Source: Lachnospiraceae bacterium (lineage in GTDB: Bacteria > Bacillota > Clostridia > Lachnospirales > Lachnospiraceae). From it: a stretch of 64,000 nt of DNA. The translations under genes and the position numbers were made by a program. Location of the stretch: assembly GCA_015056885.1 (NCBI GenBank), contig SVFL01000002.1:79489-143488 (forward strand), in the 5' to 3' direction. Under the pieces are notes generated by a model that was not told the DNA's origin, searched no databases, and was given only the letters and a program-made list of their open reading frames with translations. Below, piece after piece: positions 43,185 through 52,936 of this stretch; position 1 is the stretch's first letter, and each line of letters opens with the position of its first letter.

Positions 43185-44093
43185 ATGACAAGAGAATTGC
43201 TACTGTTTATTGTGCTTTTGGTAGTTAATCTGCTGGTGGTAATCTTATATCTTGCATGGAATCTTCTTCGCAAGGAAGAAAATCGTAAAAGTTTTATTGT
43301 AAAAGCAGTCGTTATGTTCTTTTGTCCGGTTGTGGGACCGTGTTTCTTTTTGATAGGCCATGTTCTGTTTAAGGTCGTGTTTTACGAAGAAGTGGATTTG
43401 GAGGACGTTATCTTCAGTAAGGAACGTGTGAAGACATACATTCATGCAGATGAAGAAAGAGACCGTAATATTGTACCTTTGGAAGAAGCAATTGAGATTA
43501 CGGATAAGGACAATCTTCGAGTACTGATGATGAATCTGGTCAAGGGAGATATACAGCAGTCCCTGTCCAAAGTGGCGATGGCTTTAAACAGTGAGGATTC
43601 TGAGACGGCACATTATGCAGCGTCTGTTTTACAGGATGCATTAAACGATTTTCGTAATAAGGTTCAAAAAAGTCTGGCAATCATTGAGTCAGACGAAGCA
43701 AGACAGGTAGATTATGCATGTACATTGGTTGAGTATATGGATGTTATATTAAAGCAGCATGTATTTACGGAGATGGAGCAGAGAACCTATGTAAACACCA
43801 TGCATGAAGTGTGTGAGCTGATTTATAGCAAAGAGGCTGATAGAATGATTAGCGAATATTATGAAGCAGTCAGTGTACGACTTTTGGAAATCGGTGATTT
43901 TGACAGAAGTCAGAAGTGGTGTGACCGTGCAGAATATCATTATCCTGAGACGTTGTCTACTTATACCAGTCAGCTAAAGCTTTATTTTACCAGTGGACAA
44001 AGGGATAAATTTTTCCATGTTCTTGAGGAACTTAAGAAGTCTTCGGTTGTTATCGACAATGAGACTTTGGAAATGATTCGAGTATTTTTGTAA
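43185..44093 (+). CDS. PelE-like membrane protein with helical repeats
   Basis: The 302-residue protein has two N-terminal membrane helices (about 4-25 and 38-65) and a long all-helical cytoplasmic part with TPR-like character (about 110-302). PelE, the partner of PelD in Pel secretion systems, has this same layout and position. The call rests on layout and context rather than on a clear sequence match. GTGGAGGGA, inside the end of the previous gene, precedes the ATG at 43185; the two genes are one base apart. Confidence 0.65.
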   Translation: MTRELLLFIVLLVVNLLVVILYLAWNLLRKEENRKSFIVKAVVMFFCPVVGPCFFLIGHVLFKVVFYEEVDLEDVIFSKERVKTYIHADEERDRNIVPLEEAIEITDKDNLRVLMMNLVKGDIQQSLSKVAMALNSEDSETAHYAASVLQDALNDFRNKVQKSLAIIESDEARQVDYACTLVEYMDVILKQHVFTEMEQRTYVNTMHEVCELIYSKEADRMISEYYEAVSVRLLEIGDFDRSQKWCDRAEYHYPETLSTYTSQLKLYFTSGQRDKFFHVLEELKKSSVVIDNETLEMIRVFL

Positions 44094-44108
44094 AGGAGAG
44101 ACAGAGAT

Positions 44109-46487
44109 ATGTCAATGAAATTATATTTGATATGGCAGATGGTTGGCATATTCTGCGCTTATTTTGGGGTGACAATGATCTTGCCCATGGCTATTTTCCA
44201 CAGAAAACTGGAGAAAAAGCCTTTTGCCAATAAGATTTTACTGTGCTACCTGTTGGGAAATTTTTATATTATAACAATCGTTCAGTTGTTGCAGATTTTT
44301 AATATCAGTTATCGGATTACGTTGATTTTGGCGGTGCTGGTGCCCGCACTGATTTTGGGAGTCAAATACAATGGCATACCGGTTAAGTCTGCAGCTGAGA
44401 CTGCGGTACAGAATTTTAAGTGGCTGACAGAAAAGCATATTGGTTCTAAGACCGTAGCCTATCGACTTATGGCGGCACTGCGAAAAATGTTAATTCGTGC
44501 ATTCAAAGTTGTAGATAAGTTTATATTGGCCAATCTATCCGAGATTATTTTACATGCGATTTTGTTTCTTGTTCTGGTATGGATGTTTGGTCAGGGAATT
44601 ATACAAAATTATGGTTATTCGGCATCTGATTTACCCGTGCATAATTATTGGATTAATGCTATGGGGGATAATAACATCTTTGTGGCAGGTGTGTATCCTC
44701 ACGGATATCATTGTATGATTTACTTCCTGCATGAAGTGTTTGGGTTTGATACTTATATTTTGTTGTCGCTGTTTGCTTTTGTTCAGGTAATTTGTATACA
44801 TTTTGCGCTGTTGTATTTTTTGAAACTTTGTTGTAAGACAAAATATATGCCCTATGTGGGAGCATTTGGCTATGCAGCGGGTAGTTTCTTTATTTCTGCT
44901 ACTTACTCCAGATTTGCCAGTACATTGCCGCAGGAATTTGGTATGATTTTTATTTTGCCCGGCATATATTATGGATTTGAGTTTTTTGAAGTGCGCAGAG
45001 AGGAAGTTAAAAAGGGAGAGAAAAAGAAGGAGTCTTATTATTCTCTTTGCGGATTTGCCATGAGTTTTGGCCTGACACTTTCCGCACATTTCTATAATAC
45101 GGTGATAGCCGGTATTTTCTGCGTGGCAATGGCAGTCGGATATTTGTTTTTATTTGTGCGTAAACAGTATTTCTGGAATGTTGTGTGTACCTGCTTTATC
45201 AGTGTGTTGGTGGCAATTTTTCCCATGGTACTTGCTTTTGCTACGGGAACGCCTCTCCAGGGGTCTTTATACTGGGCGACAGAGGTTATTATGGGGACAT
45301 CAGATAAAGATAATTCTGCGGGAAATGTCAGTACGACGCAGAATCCTGCGCAGACTACGGAGACACCGGGAGACAATTTGGGCATAACAACGAATGAAGG
45401 ACAGAATGTTACTCAGCCGCAGAAGGGGGAGTTGAGTGACGGAGGAGAGACTATTGATAATGATGTAGTTATTCCTGCTCCCAGACCGGTGAAACCCAAG
45501 AAGTCCCTTGGAGAGAAGATAAGTGATTTGGGGGACAAAATAGTAAGTAAGTATAAAATTATGAATACCGCTGTTGATCAATATGTAATGACAGAAGACA
45601 GTGAGAAAAACGGTAAACTGATATGGGGCGGAGTGGCTTTTTTGATAATACTTGGTTTGATTTACATTATCATCCGACAACCCTGTTATGGTGCCATGTT
45701 AATCTCTGCGGCAGTGTATATTGTGATGATGACTGTGGTTCTGTCAGCGGGAAGACTTGGTATTCCCAAAATCATGGATCCGGCTCGTTCCTGTATCTAT
45801 TATGCATATTCTTTGCCTATTTTGTTAGTATTTTGTCTGGACGGTATTTTGTATCTGGTGTCCGGATGTGGCTATTTTAAGGAAGTGTGCAGAGTCATTT
45901 CGCTGTGGTGTATGTTCATTGCTTTTGGTGTTATTGTAATCGGTGACCATACAAAGGATGCATTTGTTGCAGGGCATTTTGAATCAAATGAGGCAGTAAC
46001 CTGTCTAACTAATATCATCAGACAGGAAGAGGATTTCATGTGGACCATTATATCTGCTAATGATGAACTTCGAATGGGGGAAGACCACGGTTATCACTAT
46101 GAGACAATTACGTTTTTAAAGCAGATGGAGAAAAAGGGGGATGAGGCAATCATCACGATTCCTACTCCCAAGGTATATATTTTTGTAGAAAAGGTTCCCT
46201 TGGATTATGCGGTGAAATATGAATTAAGCGGTCAGCGTATATCGGAGCAGGGAGCGGACAGAAAACTTCCTTATGGAGCAGGTTTGAGTCCTTATCAGGG
46301 GGAAAACCGCTGGGTGGTAATGTCGCGTATGTATTACTGGGCGCAGGAGTATATGCGCCAGTACCCTAATGAAATGAAAGTATATATGGAGAATAATGAT
46401 TTTGTCTGCTATGTTGTTGAGCAGAATCCATATGATTTGTATAACTTTGCAATTGATTACGGCTATAATACTAAGAGGTATTGGTAA
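44109..46487 (+). CDS. Polytopic membrane protein, possible GT-C type glycosyltransferase or polymerase
   Basis: The 792-residue protein has a dozen or so membrane helices. A hydrophilic Thr/Pro-rich loop (about 397-490) splits the membrane part, and an outside C-terminal domain of about 170 residues follows the last helix. The first large loop contains SASDLPVHNYWINAMGDNN, which recalls the acidic loop of GT-C enzymes, but I cannot assign a family. Lying between the PelE-like and DUF2194-like genes, it probably assembles or modifies the polysaccharide in the membrane. AAAGGAGAG precedes the ATG. Its stop touches the next start. Confidence 0.6.
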   Translation: MSMKLYLIWQMVGIFCAYFGVTMILPMAIFHRKLEKKPFANKILLCYLLGNFYIITIVQLLQIFNISYRITLILAVLVPALILGVKYNGIPVKSAAETAVQNFKWLTEKHIGSKTVAYRLMAALRKMLIRAFKVVDKFILANLSEIILHAILFLVLVWMFGQGIIQNYGYSASDLPVHNYWINAMGDNNIFVAGVYPHGYHCMIYFLHEVFGFDTYILLSLFAFVQVICIHFALLYFLKLCCKTKYMPYVGAFGYAAGSFFISATYSRFASTLPQEFGMIFILPGIYYGFEFFEVRREEVKKGEKKKESYYSLCGFAMSFGLTLSAHFYNTVIAGIFCVAMAVGYLFLFVRKQYFWNVVCTCFISVLVAIFPMVLAFATGTPLQGSLYWATEVIMGTSDKDNSAGNVSTTQNPAQTTETPGDNLGITTNEGQNVTQPQKGELSDGGETIDNDVVIPAPRPVKPKKSLGEKISDLGDKIVSKYKIMNTAVDQYVMTEDSEKNGKLIWGGVAFLIILGLIYIIIRQPCYGAMLISAAVYIVMMTVVLSAGRLGIPKIMDPARSCIYYAYSLPILLVFCLDGILYLVSGCGYFKEVCRVISLWCMFIAFGVIVIGDHTKDAFVAGHFESNEAVTCLTNIIRQEEDFMWTIISANDELRMGEDHGYHYETITFLKQMEKKGDEAIITIPTPKVYIFVEKVPLDYAVKYELSGQRISEQGADRKLPYGAGLSPYQGENRWVVMSRMYYWAQEYMRQYPNEMKVYMENNDFVCYVVEQNPYDLYNFAIDYGYNTKRYW

Positions 46488-48338
46488 ATGAATGGAATGG
46501 TATCCCGCAGAAAGTTCATAAGTATGACCATGATGATGGTGGTTCTGTTGTTTATGTTCCAGCTTACACAGGCCGTCAAGGATATGGAGAATGAGTACAA
46601 TGTCAATACCTATGCAGGAGAATCGATATTGGACGAGTCTTCTGCATGGCAGCTAAACGGTGGCGTGGTTGAAAATGTTTCTTTTGATAAGGTAAAAGAG
46701 CATACATATGTTGCTCTTTTGGGCAGCAGGGACACACAATTGGGTAGCATAGCACAACAGTGGTGTGTTTATACCAAAAGAAATCTGAGAGAATATGCTT
46801 CCGTAGAGGATTTGAACGAAATCAAGAGGAAGAAGCCGGAGGTGCTTTTGATTGATTCAGAATATGTGAACTTCAAAGCGGAAGCAGATGATTTATTAAA
46901 GCTTGCAGAGAGTGACATTTCTATGGTATTTTGCAATCTGCCTGATGCAGATGTGATTGCAAACAGTAAGAATCTGCGAGAACTTTTGGGAATTCAAAAG
47001 GTTCAGGCAGATGAGGTGGAATTACAGGCGATAAAACTGTTTCCCGGATTTCTTCTGGGTGGAGAAAAAGTGTATCAGGTACAGCAGGAAGATGATGTCA
47101 AGCGACAGGATTTGGACATGACAGTGCCATGGTATGTTGCTTTTGGCGGCACCAAGACTTACATGGTAGGGCTGATAGAAGATGAGACAGTTAAAAATGA
47201 ATATCTGCCGGCGCTTATCTGGAGAAACAGTCATGAGGATGCCAAGATTTTTGCAGTAAATGGTGATTATATGTATGACAGTACCGGAATTGGTATTTTG
47301 GATGCCATGATGGCGGAACTTCATGACTATGAATTGTATCCTGTTGTGAATGCACAGAATCTGACAGTGGCCAATTATCCAGGGTTTGCAGAGGAAAATA
47401 CAGACGAAATGAAACGTCGCTACAGCAGAACCCAGAGAAGTCTTTTTCAGGATATTATGTGGCCTGCGTTTGCATCGGTTTCGGGTAAAACGCATTTGCA
47501 TGAGACATTGTTTTTTATGGCACAGGGTGATTATGCAGATGAACGTGAACCTTCGGATGCAGATTATGTATTTTATTTGAAAGAAATCAAAGAAAATGAA
47601 GCAGAAGCAGCCGTTTCTTTAGAGAATCGTGCACAGACCGTACAACTGGAGGAAAAGGTTGCGCGGGATAATGATTTTTACAGTCAGGCCAATGATGGTT
47701 ATGTGTTTACTGCAGGGTATGCAGGTGAGGCGCAGGCAGTAGAGGCAATTGTGGAACAGATGCAGGACAAAGAGAGCTTTTGTGGTATCAAAACATTAGT
47801 ACAGAAATACGATGCCACAGAACCGCTTTTGTCTTATGCAGATGAAAACATTACTCTGCAGAGCACTACAAGTAATGGTCTGGATTATACGTTTTCACAG
47901 GATTTAAGAATGAGAAGTCTACAGACTGCGCTGGGATATTCCAATATATTGTTGGATATGTATGAGGTGGCATGGCCTGATGATGAGAATGATTCTTGGG
48001 AGAAGGTATATGATGCGTTCTCCAGAAATGTGAATACATTCTGGAAGCCCTTTGAGGATTTTGAGAAAACCGCCCTGTCAGAAAGTGACAAAAGAGTCCG
48101 TAATATGATGGGAATTAGTTACACGGACAGACGGGAGAATGATGTAATTTATATGCAGGTTCAGAATATGCCGGATGAGGCCTGGTTTATCCTGCGGACG
48201 CATGGAGAGAGTGTGGCTGAAATCAGTGGCGCAGAGGCATTGGAGCTTGAAGATGGTGCATATTTGCTTAAGATTACCGGTTCCGTTGTACGAATTCAGC
48301 TGGAACTGGCGGAGGGGCCTTATTTCTATGTGCCCTAA
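46488..48338 (+). CDS. Secreted or anchored DUF2194-like protein, possible PelA-type deacetylase analogue
   Basis: The 616-residue protein has one N-terminal membrane segment (about 8-29) and a large outside region. It recalls DUF2194 proteins found next to pelF-like genes. A flavodoxin-like part (about 70-170) precedes a barrel-like part with FAVNGDYMYDS (about 263-273), where deacetylase-like enzymes keep metal-binding Asp. The His-x3-His motif of CE4 enzymes is not evident, so activity is doubtful. In other Pel clusters this position holds PelA, which partly deacetylates the polymer. Family and role are tentative. Confidence 0.55.
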   Translation: MNGMVSRRKFISMTMMMVVLLFMFQLTQAVKDMENEYNVNTYAGESILDESSAWQLNGGVVENVSFDKVKEHTYVALLGSRDTQLGSIAQQWCVYTKRNLREYASVEDLNEIKRKKPEVLLIDSEYVNFKAEADDLLKLAESDISMVFCNLPDADVIANSKNLRELLGIQKVQADEVELQAIKLFPGFLLGGEKVYQVQQEDDVKRQDLDMTVPWYVAFGGTKTYMVGLIEDETVKNEYLPALIWRNSHEDAKIFAVNGDYMYDSTGIGILDAMMAELHDYELYPVVNAQNLTVANYPGFAEENTDEMKRRYSRTQRSLFQDIMWPAFASVSGKTHLHETLFFMAQGDYADEREPSDADYVFYLKEIKENEAEAAVSLENRAQTVQLEEKVARDNDFYSQANDGYVFTAGYAGEAQAVEAIVEQMQDKESFCGIKTLVQKYDATEPLLSYADENITLQSTTSNGLDYTFSQDLRMRSLQTALGYSNILLDMYEVAWPDDENDSWEKVYDAFSRNVNTFWKPFEDFEKTALSESDKRVRNMMGISYTDRRENDVIYMQVQNMPDEAWFILRTHGESVAEISGAEALELEDGAYLLKITGSVVRIQLELAEGPYFYVP

Positions 48339-48364
48339 AAGTTCAAGAAAGGATGGTGAGAAAT

Positions 48365-49831
48365 ATGAAAATCTGTATTGTTGCTGAAGGCTGTTATCCA
48401 TATGTGGTAGGTGGTGTTTCCAGCTGGATTGACAGTATGATTCGTTCCTTTCCCAACATTGATTTTTGTATCTTGTCCATCATTTCGGACAGAGATCAGA
48501 GTGCTAAGTTTGCCTATGAATTTCCGGACAATGTTACAGAGGTTTATGAAGCTTATTTGAATGATTTTGACTGGGGGAAGAAACCCAAGCATGGTCGTCG
48601 TACCAAACTGAATGAGAAACAGTACAGAGCTCTTCGAAGTGTTGTTTTGGACAGTGAAGTTGACTGGGATACACTGTTTGATATGTTTCAGTCCCAAAAG
48701 ATTGCCATTGACGATTTGCTCATGGGTGCAGACTTTTTGAAGATTGTGAAAGAATGCTACGACATGAAATATTTTCATATTGTATTTTCAGACTTTTTGT
48801 GGACTATGCGTTCCATTTATCTGCCCCTCTTTTTGATCATGAAGACCAATTTACCCAAGGCGGATATGTATCATTGTGTATCTACCGGATATGCAGGTCT
48901 GTTGGGATGTATTGCACAGCATAAATACGGACAGGGACTTGTGGTTTCCGAACATGGTATTTATACAAGAGAACGTGAAGAGGAGATTATTAAGGCTTCC
49001 TGGGTTGCCGGTATTTATAAAAATATCTGGATTGACCAGTTCCGTAAGATGTCCCGTGTGGCTTATGAGAGGGCGGATAAGGTGACATGCCTGTATTCTC
49101 ATGCAAAGGAACTTCAGATGGAGCTTGGCTGCCCCGAGAACCGCATTACAATTACTCCCAACGGTATTAATTTGGAGAGATTTGCGGATTTGCCCGGCAA
49201 GAATGCAGAGGATGAAGGTTTTATCAATATTGGAGCGGTGTTGCGTATCACTCCGATTAAAGATGTTAAAACAATGATTCGTGCCTTTGCTTATGCCAAG
49301 GAGACTGTGCCTAACATTAAGTTGTGGCTGATGGGGCCCATGGAAGAAGATGAGCAGTACGCCAAGGAGTGCTTTGAACTGGTGGAGGCTTTGAAGGTAA
49401 AAGATGTTATTTTCACAGGCAGAATTAATGTACGGGAGTATCTGGGAAGAATGGATTTTACCATTCTCACCAGCATCAGTGAGGGTATGCCCCTTACCAT
49501 TTTGGAGAGTTATGCAGCGAGAAAGCCTGTAATTGCAACAGATGTGGGTAATTGTAGAGAATTGATATACGGCGGTGGACAAGATGAGTGCGGAACAGCA
49601 GGCATTCTGACTCACATCATGAATATTACGGAAATAGCTCAGGCGATTATTGATTTGGCTAAATCGGAGGAATTGCGTCTTAAAATGGGCGAGTGCGGAT
49701 ACAATCGGGTATCCGGGTTCTATCGCATAGAACAGATGAAACAGACTTATTCAGAGATTTACAAGGATGTGGGAACCAAATATGGTGGTGTGTGGCTGGC
49801 ATCCTACACCATGGTTGATGAACGCAGATAG
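48365..49831 (+). CDS. pelF: PelF-type GT4 glycosyltransferase
   Basis: The 488-residue protein begins MKICIVAEGCYPYVVGGVSSW, the strongly conserved PelF start. It shows the GT4 nucleotide-sugar site SISEGMPLTILESYAARK near 385-405. PelF is the cytosolic polymerase of Pel polysaccharide and uses a UDP-sugar, UDP-GlcNAc in the best studied case. I prefer the ATG at 48365, which matches PelF N-termini and follows GGTGAG; an ATG four codons upstream also exists. It lies 14 bases before pelG, as in known Pel clusters. Confidence 0.92.
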   Translation: MKICIVAEGCYPYVVGGVSSWIDSMIRSFPNIDFCILSIISDRDQSAKFAYEFPDNVTEVYEAYLNDFDWGKKPKHGRRTKLNEKQYRALRSVVLDSEVDWDTLFDMFQSQKIAIDDLLMGADFLKIVKECYDMKYFHIVFSDFLWTMRSIYLPLFLIMKTNLPKADMYHCVSTGYAGLLGCIAQHKYGQGLVVSEHGIYTREREEEIIKASWVAGIYKNIWIDQFRKMSRVAYERADKVTCLYSHAKELQMELGCPENRITITPNGINLERFADLPGKNAEDEGFINIGAVLRITPIKDVKTMIRAFAYAKETVPNIKLWLMGPMEEDEQYAKECFELVEALKVKDVIFTGRINVREYLGRMDFTILTSISEGMPLTILESYAARKPVIATDVGNCRELIYGGGQDECGTAGILTHIMNITEIAQAIIDLAKSEELRLKMGECGYNRVSGFYRIEQMKQTYSEIYKDVGTKYGGVWLASYTMVDERR

Positions 49832-49842
49832 GGGGTGAGCGC

Positions 49843-51321
49843 GTGGCCGGAATAGGTATTCGATTAAACAGAATTTTCTCTAAAAATACCATTACCACTC
49901 ATTTGTATGGTTTTGGTTATAGTACAGTGGTAACCATCGCTCCTATGTTTTTGGTAATTGCTGCAATCATGGTAATGCAGTATCTTTTGGGATTTTCCAG
50001 GGTGGGTTATGCCTCCAGAGAATTGTATTCCTGTACCGTATTGTATATATTTATTTTTGCGCTTTTGACAGCTTCTCCCTTTAATGCAGTGTTGTCCAAG
50101 TATATGTCAGATGTCATTTATAATGAGACCTATGAGGATATCATGGCCTGTTACAATTTTGGACTGGTGGTTAATGTGGTGTTCAGCTGCCTTTGGGGTA
50201 TTCCGTTCTGTATTTGGGAACATGTGGTTGGTAAAGTACCTATCTACTATGTGTTTACCGGTTATTGCGGATATGTGGCACTGGTACTTGTGTTTTACTC
50301 CATGTTGTATCTGTCTATCTGTAAGGATTATAAGAAGATTTCTTTGTTTTTCCTGATTGGCATGGTAACAACTGTTGTATTGTCTTTGCTGTTTGTGTAT
50401 TTGTTTCATATGGAAGTGACCTATGCAATGTTGCTTGCGCTGGTGATTGGATTCTGGATAATTGCATGTCTGGAGTATGCATTGACCAAAAGTTATTTCC
50501 GTGCAAACAGTGGCAAATATAGAGAAGTATATCAGTATTTTAAGAAATACTGGAAATTAATTCTCACGAACTTTCTTTATATACTGGGGCTGTATACTCA
50601 TAATTTTGTATTTTGGGGAACACCTATGCGAATGGAGGTAGTGGATACCTTCGTATGTATGACGGCTTATGATATGGCTTCTTTCATTGCCATGTTTACC
50701 AATATTACGGCAAGTGTGCTTTTTATAACAAGAGTGGAGATGCATTTCCATGAGAGATACAGAGCCTATTCGGAGGCGGTTATCGGTGGAAGACGAATGG
50801 ATATTGAAAATGCCAAAACACGAATGTTTACGCAGCTGGCGGAGGAACTGATGAACCTTGTGCGTATTCAGTTTATTATTTCCGTGGTAATTTTCTTCAT
50901 ATGCATTACCTTGCTTCCTTATTTGGGATTTGGCGGACTGATTATGAAGATATATCCTTGTCTTGCAGTAGGATATTTTATCCTCTTTACAATGTATTCC
51001 GCTATTATTTTCCAGTATTATTACAGTGATCTGACCGGAGCATTGATGACATCCACAAGCTTCTGGCTGGCAACGCTTTTGGGCAGTATTTTTGCCACAC
51101 ATCTGGAGCCGATGTGGTATGGAATCGGTTTGGTTATCGGAGCTATGGTGGGTTGGACCGTAGCATATTTCAGACTGCGCTATATTGAAAAGGAACTGGA
51201 TATGCATGTATTTTGTACCGGTAGTATTATGGAGAGGGGACATGGAAGCAGACCCTCAAATCTGGTATACAGTAAAAATGGTTTGGTAACAGACAAAAAA
51301 CATGGAAAGCAGAGGGCTTGA
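49843..51321 (+). CDS. pelG: PelG, Pel polysaccharide transport membrane protein
   Basis: The 492-residue protein has about twelve membrane helices and the PelG start MAGIGIRLNRIF. PelG is a MOP-type integral membrane protein thought to move the Pel polymer across the membrane with PelD and PelE. Translation starts at a GTG with GGGGGTGAG just upstream. The GTG is supported because no ATG lies near the conserved N-terminus. The C-terminal tail after the last helix is basic and not conserved-looking. The gene follows pelF by 11 bases. Confidence 0.92.
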   Translation: MAGIGIRLNRIFSKNTITTHLYGFGYSTVVTIAPMFLVIAAIMVMQYLLGFSRVGYASRELYSCTVLYIFIFALLTASPFNAVLSKYMSDVIYNETYEDIMACYNFGLVVNVVFSCLWGIPFCIWEHVVGKVPIYYVFTGYCGYVALVLVFYSMLYLSICKDYKKISLFFLIGMVTTVVLSLLFVYLFHMEVTYAMLLALVIGFWIIACLEYALTKSYFRANSGKYREVYQYFKKYWKLILTNFLYILGLYTHNFVFWGTPMRMEVVDTFVCMTAYDMASFIAMFTNITASVLFITRVEMHFHERYRAYSEAVIGGRRMDIENAKTRMFTQLAEELMNLVRIQFIISVVIFFICITLLPYLGFGGLIMKIYPCLAVGYFILFTMYSAIIFQYYYSDLTGALMTSTSFWLATLLGSIFATHLEPMWYGIGLVIGAMVGWTVAYFRLRYIEKELDMHVFCTGSIMERGHGSRPSNLVYSKNGLVTDKKHGKQRA

Positions 51322-51323
51322 GT

Positions 51324-51722
51324 ATGGTGGTAGGAGAAATTTTAAGAGGTGTTATCATTATTGTTGGTATCCTGTTGTTTTGGCTTACCATTACTTCGTT
51401 GGCAAAGCGAAAGATGACGGAGACGTTCTGTTTGATTTGGGGTGCTGTTTCAGTTGCGTTAATGCTGGCAGGTGTTTTGTTGCGCCCGGTACTTCTGGAG
51501 AAGTATATCAGTATAACCGGTATGGTTTTGGTATCAGCAGTGACATTTTGTATTATATGTGGCGCATACTTCCTGTCCACTATGATTTCAGAGCTTACCA
51601 GAAAAAATCAGGAGCTGGCGATACAGGTGTCTCTTTTGAAACGTGAAAGTGAGAAGATGTTAAACCGGATGGAAGCACTGGAAGGGAAGCTGACGGATGA
51701 AAAAGATATTAATCACAATTAA
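51324..51722 (+). CDS. Small membrane protein of DUF2304 type
   Basis: The 132-residue protein has three membrane helices (about 5-25, 35-54, 65-85) and a cytoplasmic coiled-coil tail, matching DUF2304 proteins. These are commonly paired with family 2 glycosyltransferases in polysaccharide loci, possibly as lipid-sugar flippase or partner proteins. The ATG at 51324 starts two bases after the pelG stop. The end overlaps the next gene by 26 bases, so translation is probably coupled. Confidence 0.75.
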   Translation: MVVGEILRGVIIIVGILLFWLTITSLAKRKMTETFCLIWGAVSVALMLAGVLLRPVLLEKYISITGMVLVSAVTFCIICGAYFLSTMISELTRKNQELAIQVSLLKRESEKMLNRMEALEGKLTDEKDINHN

Positions 51723-52899
51723 TACATTGGGGCTTGCCGGCGCAGAGGTTGCATTGTTAGGGCTTTTGGGGCAGTTGGACCCCAGGGAATACGAGGTTGA
51801 TTTGTTTGTATTGACCGGGCAGGGAGAATTGATACATCGGGTTCCTGAGCATGTGAAACTTCTTAATTCCAAATACTGTGACAGCTCTGTGCTCAGTAAA
51901 GAAGGTCGGAGACATTTGACGAAAACCGTGCTGCATGCATTAGTGTGTAAGGGGCGTATGTTTACACTGTTTCCCTATTTGTGCAGGCATTTATTCCGAC
52001 AGCTTGGCGAAGGAAAATTGAGACCGGACAAGCTTTTATGGAGAGTTCTGTCGGATGGTGCGCCCAGGTTTAAAGAGGAATATGATTTGGCGATTGCCTA
52101 TCTGGAAGGCGGCGCTACCTATTATGTGGCAGACCATGTGAAAGCTAAGTGTAAGGCTACATTCCTGCATGTGGATTATTCTCAGGCCGGATACAGCAGG
52201 TCCTTAGATCGTGAATGTTATTTGAATTTTGACAGAGTATTTACCGTATCCGATGAAGTGAAAGAGAGTTTTCTCAAGGTTTATCCGGAATGTAAGGACA
52301 GGACGGATGTATTTCACAATATTCTGGATCAGGAGGAAATCCGGAACAAGGCAAAGCTGCCCGGTGGATTTACGGATGATTATAAGGGAAAGCGCATATT
52401 GACTGTGGGAAGACTGACCAGTCAAAAGGCTTATGAGATATCCATTGATGCAATGAAGCTTCTTAAGGACAAAGGAGTAGCGGCCAAATGGTATGTGTTG
52501 GGCGAGGGCGACCAGCGTGCGATGCTTACAGCAAAGATTCAACAACTGGGGCTTGAAAATGATTTTATTCTGATGGGGGCGGTAGATAATCCCTATCCCT
52601 ATTATGCCCAGACGGAAATCTATGTCCATGCAACCCGTTTTGAGGGGAAAAGCATAGCGATTCAGGAAGCACAGACATTGGGTTGTGCCACATTGGTATC
52701 AGATTGTAGCGGTAACAGAGAACAGGTAACTCATGGTGTGGATGGCCTTTTGTGTGATTTGACGCCGGAGGGAATCTGTGCCGGTATTGAGGAACTTTTG
52801 AACAGTGAAGAGAAGTGTCAACGCTACGGACAGGCGGCTGCTGCAAAAAGCCTTGCCAATCCGGAAGAGCTTAGGAAACTGCTTGATTTGGTAAAATAA
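51697..52899 (+). CDS. GT4 family glycosyltransferase
   Basis: The 400-residue GT-B protein opens ILITINTLGLAGAEVALL. It carries the GT4 donor site near the end, HATRFEGKSIAIQEAQTLG, with the conserved Glu pair. Donor and acceptor sugars cannot be read from sequence. Its overlap with the DUF2304 gene upstream and the GT2 gene downstream place it in the glycan-building part of the locus. Confidence 0.88.
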   Translation: MKKILITINTLGLAGAEVALLGLLGQLDPREYEVDLFVLTGQGELIHRVPEHVKLLNSKYCDSSVLSKEGRRHLTKTVLHALVCKGRMFTLFPYLCRHLFRQLGEGKLRPDKLLWRVLSDGAPRFKEEYDLAIAYLEGGATYYVADHVKAKCKATFLHVDYSQAGYSRSLDRECYLNFDRVFTVSDEVKESFLKVYPECKDRTDVFHNILDQEEIRNKAKLPGGFTDDYKGKRILTVGRLTSQKAYEISIDAMKLLKDKGVAAKWYVLGEGDQRAMLTAKIQQLGLENDFILMGAVDNPYPYYAQTEIYVHATRFEGKSIAIQEAQTLGCATLVSDCSGNREQVTHGVDGLLCDLTPEGICAGIEELLNSEEKCQRYGQAAAAKSLANPEELRKLLDLVK

Positions 52900-52936
52900 G
52901 TAACCCATCAATCTACATATGAAGAGGAGGAATAGC

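Noticed and set aside
48851..49615. Open frame of 254 codons on the minus strand
   Set aside because: It overlaps pelF completely, and the translation has no recognisable domain.
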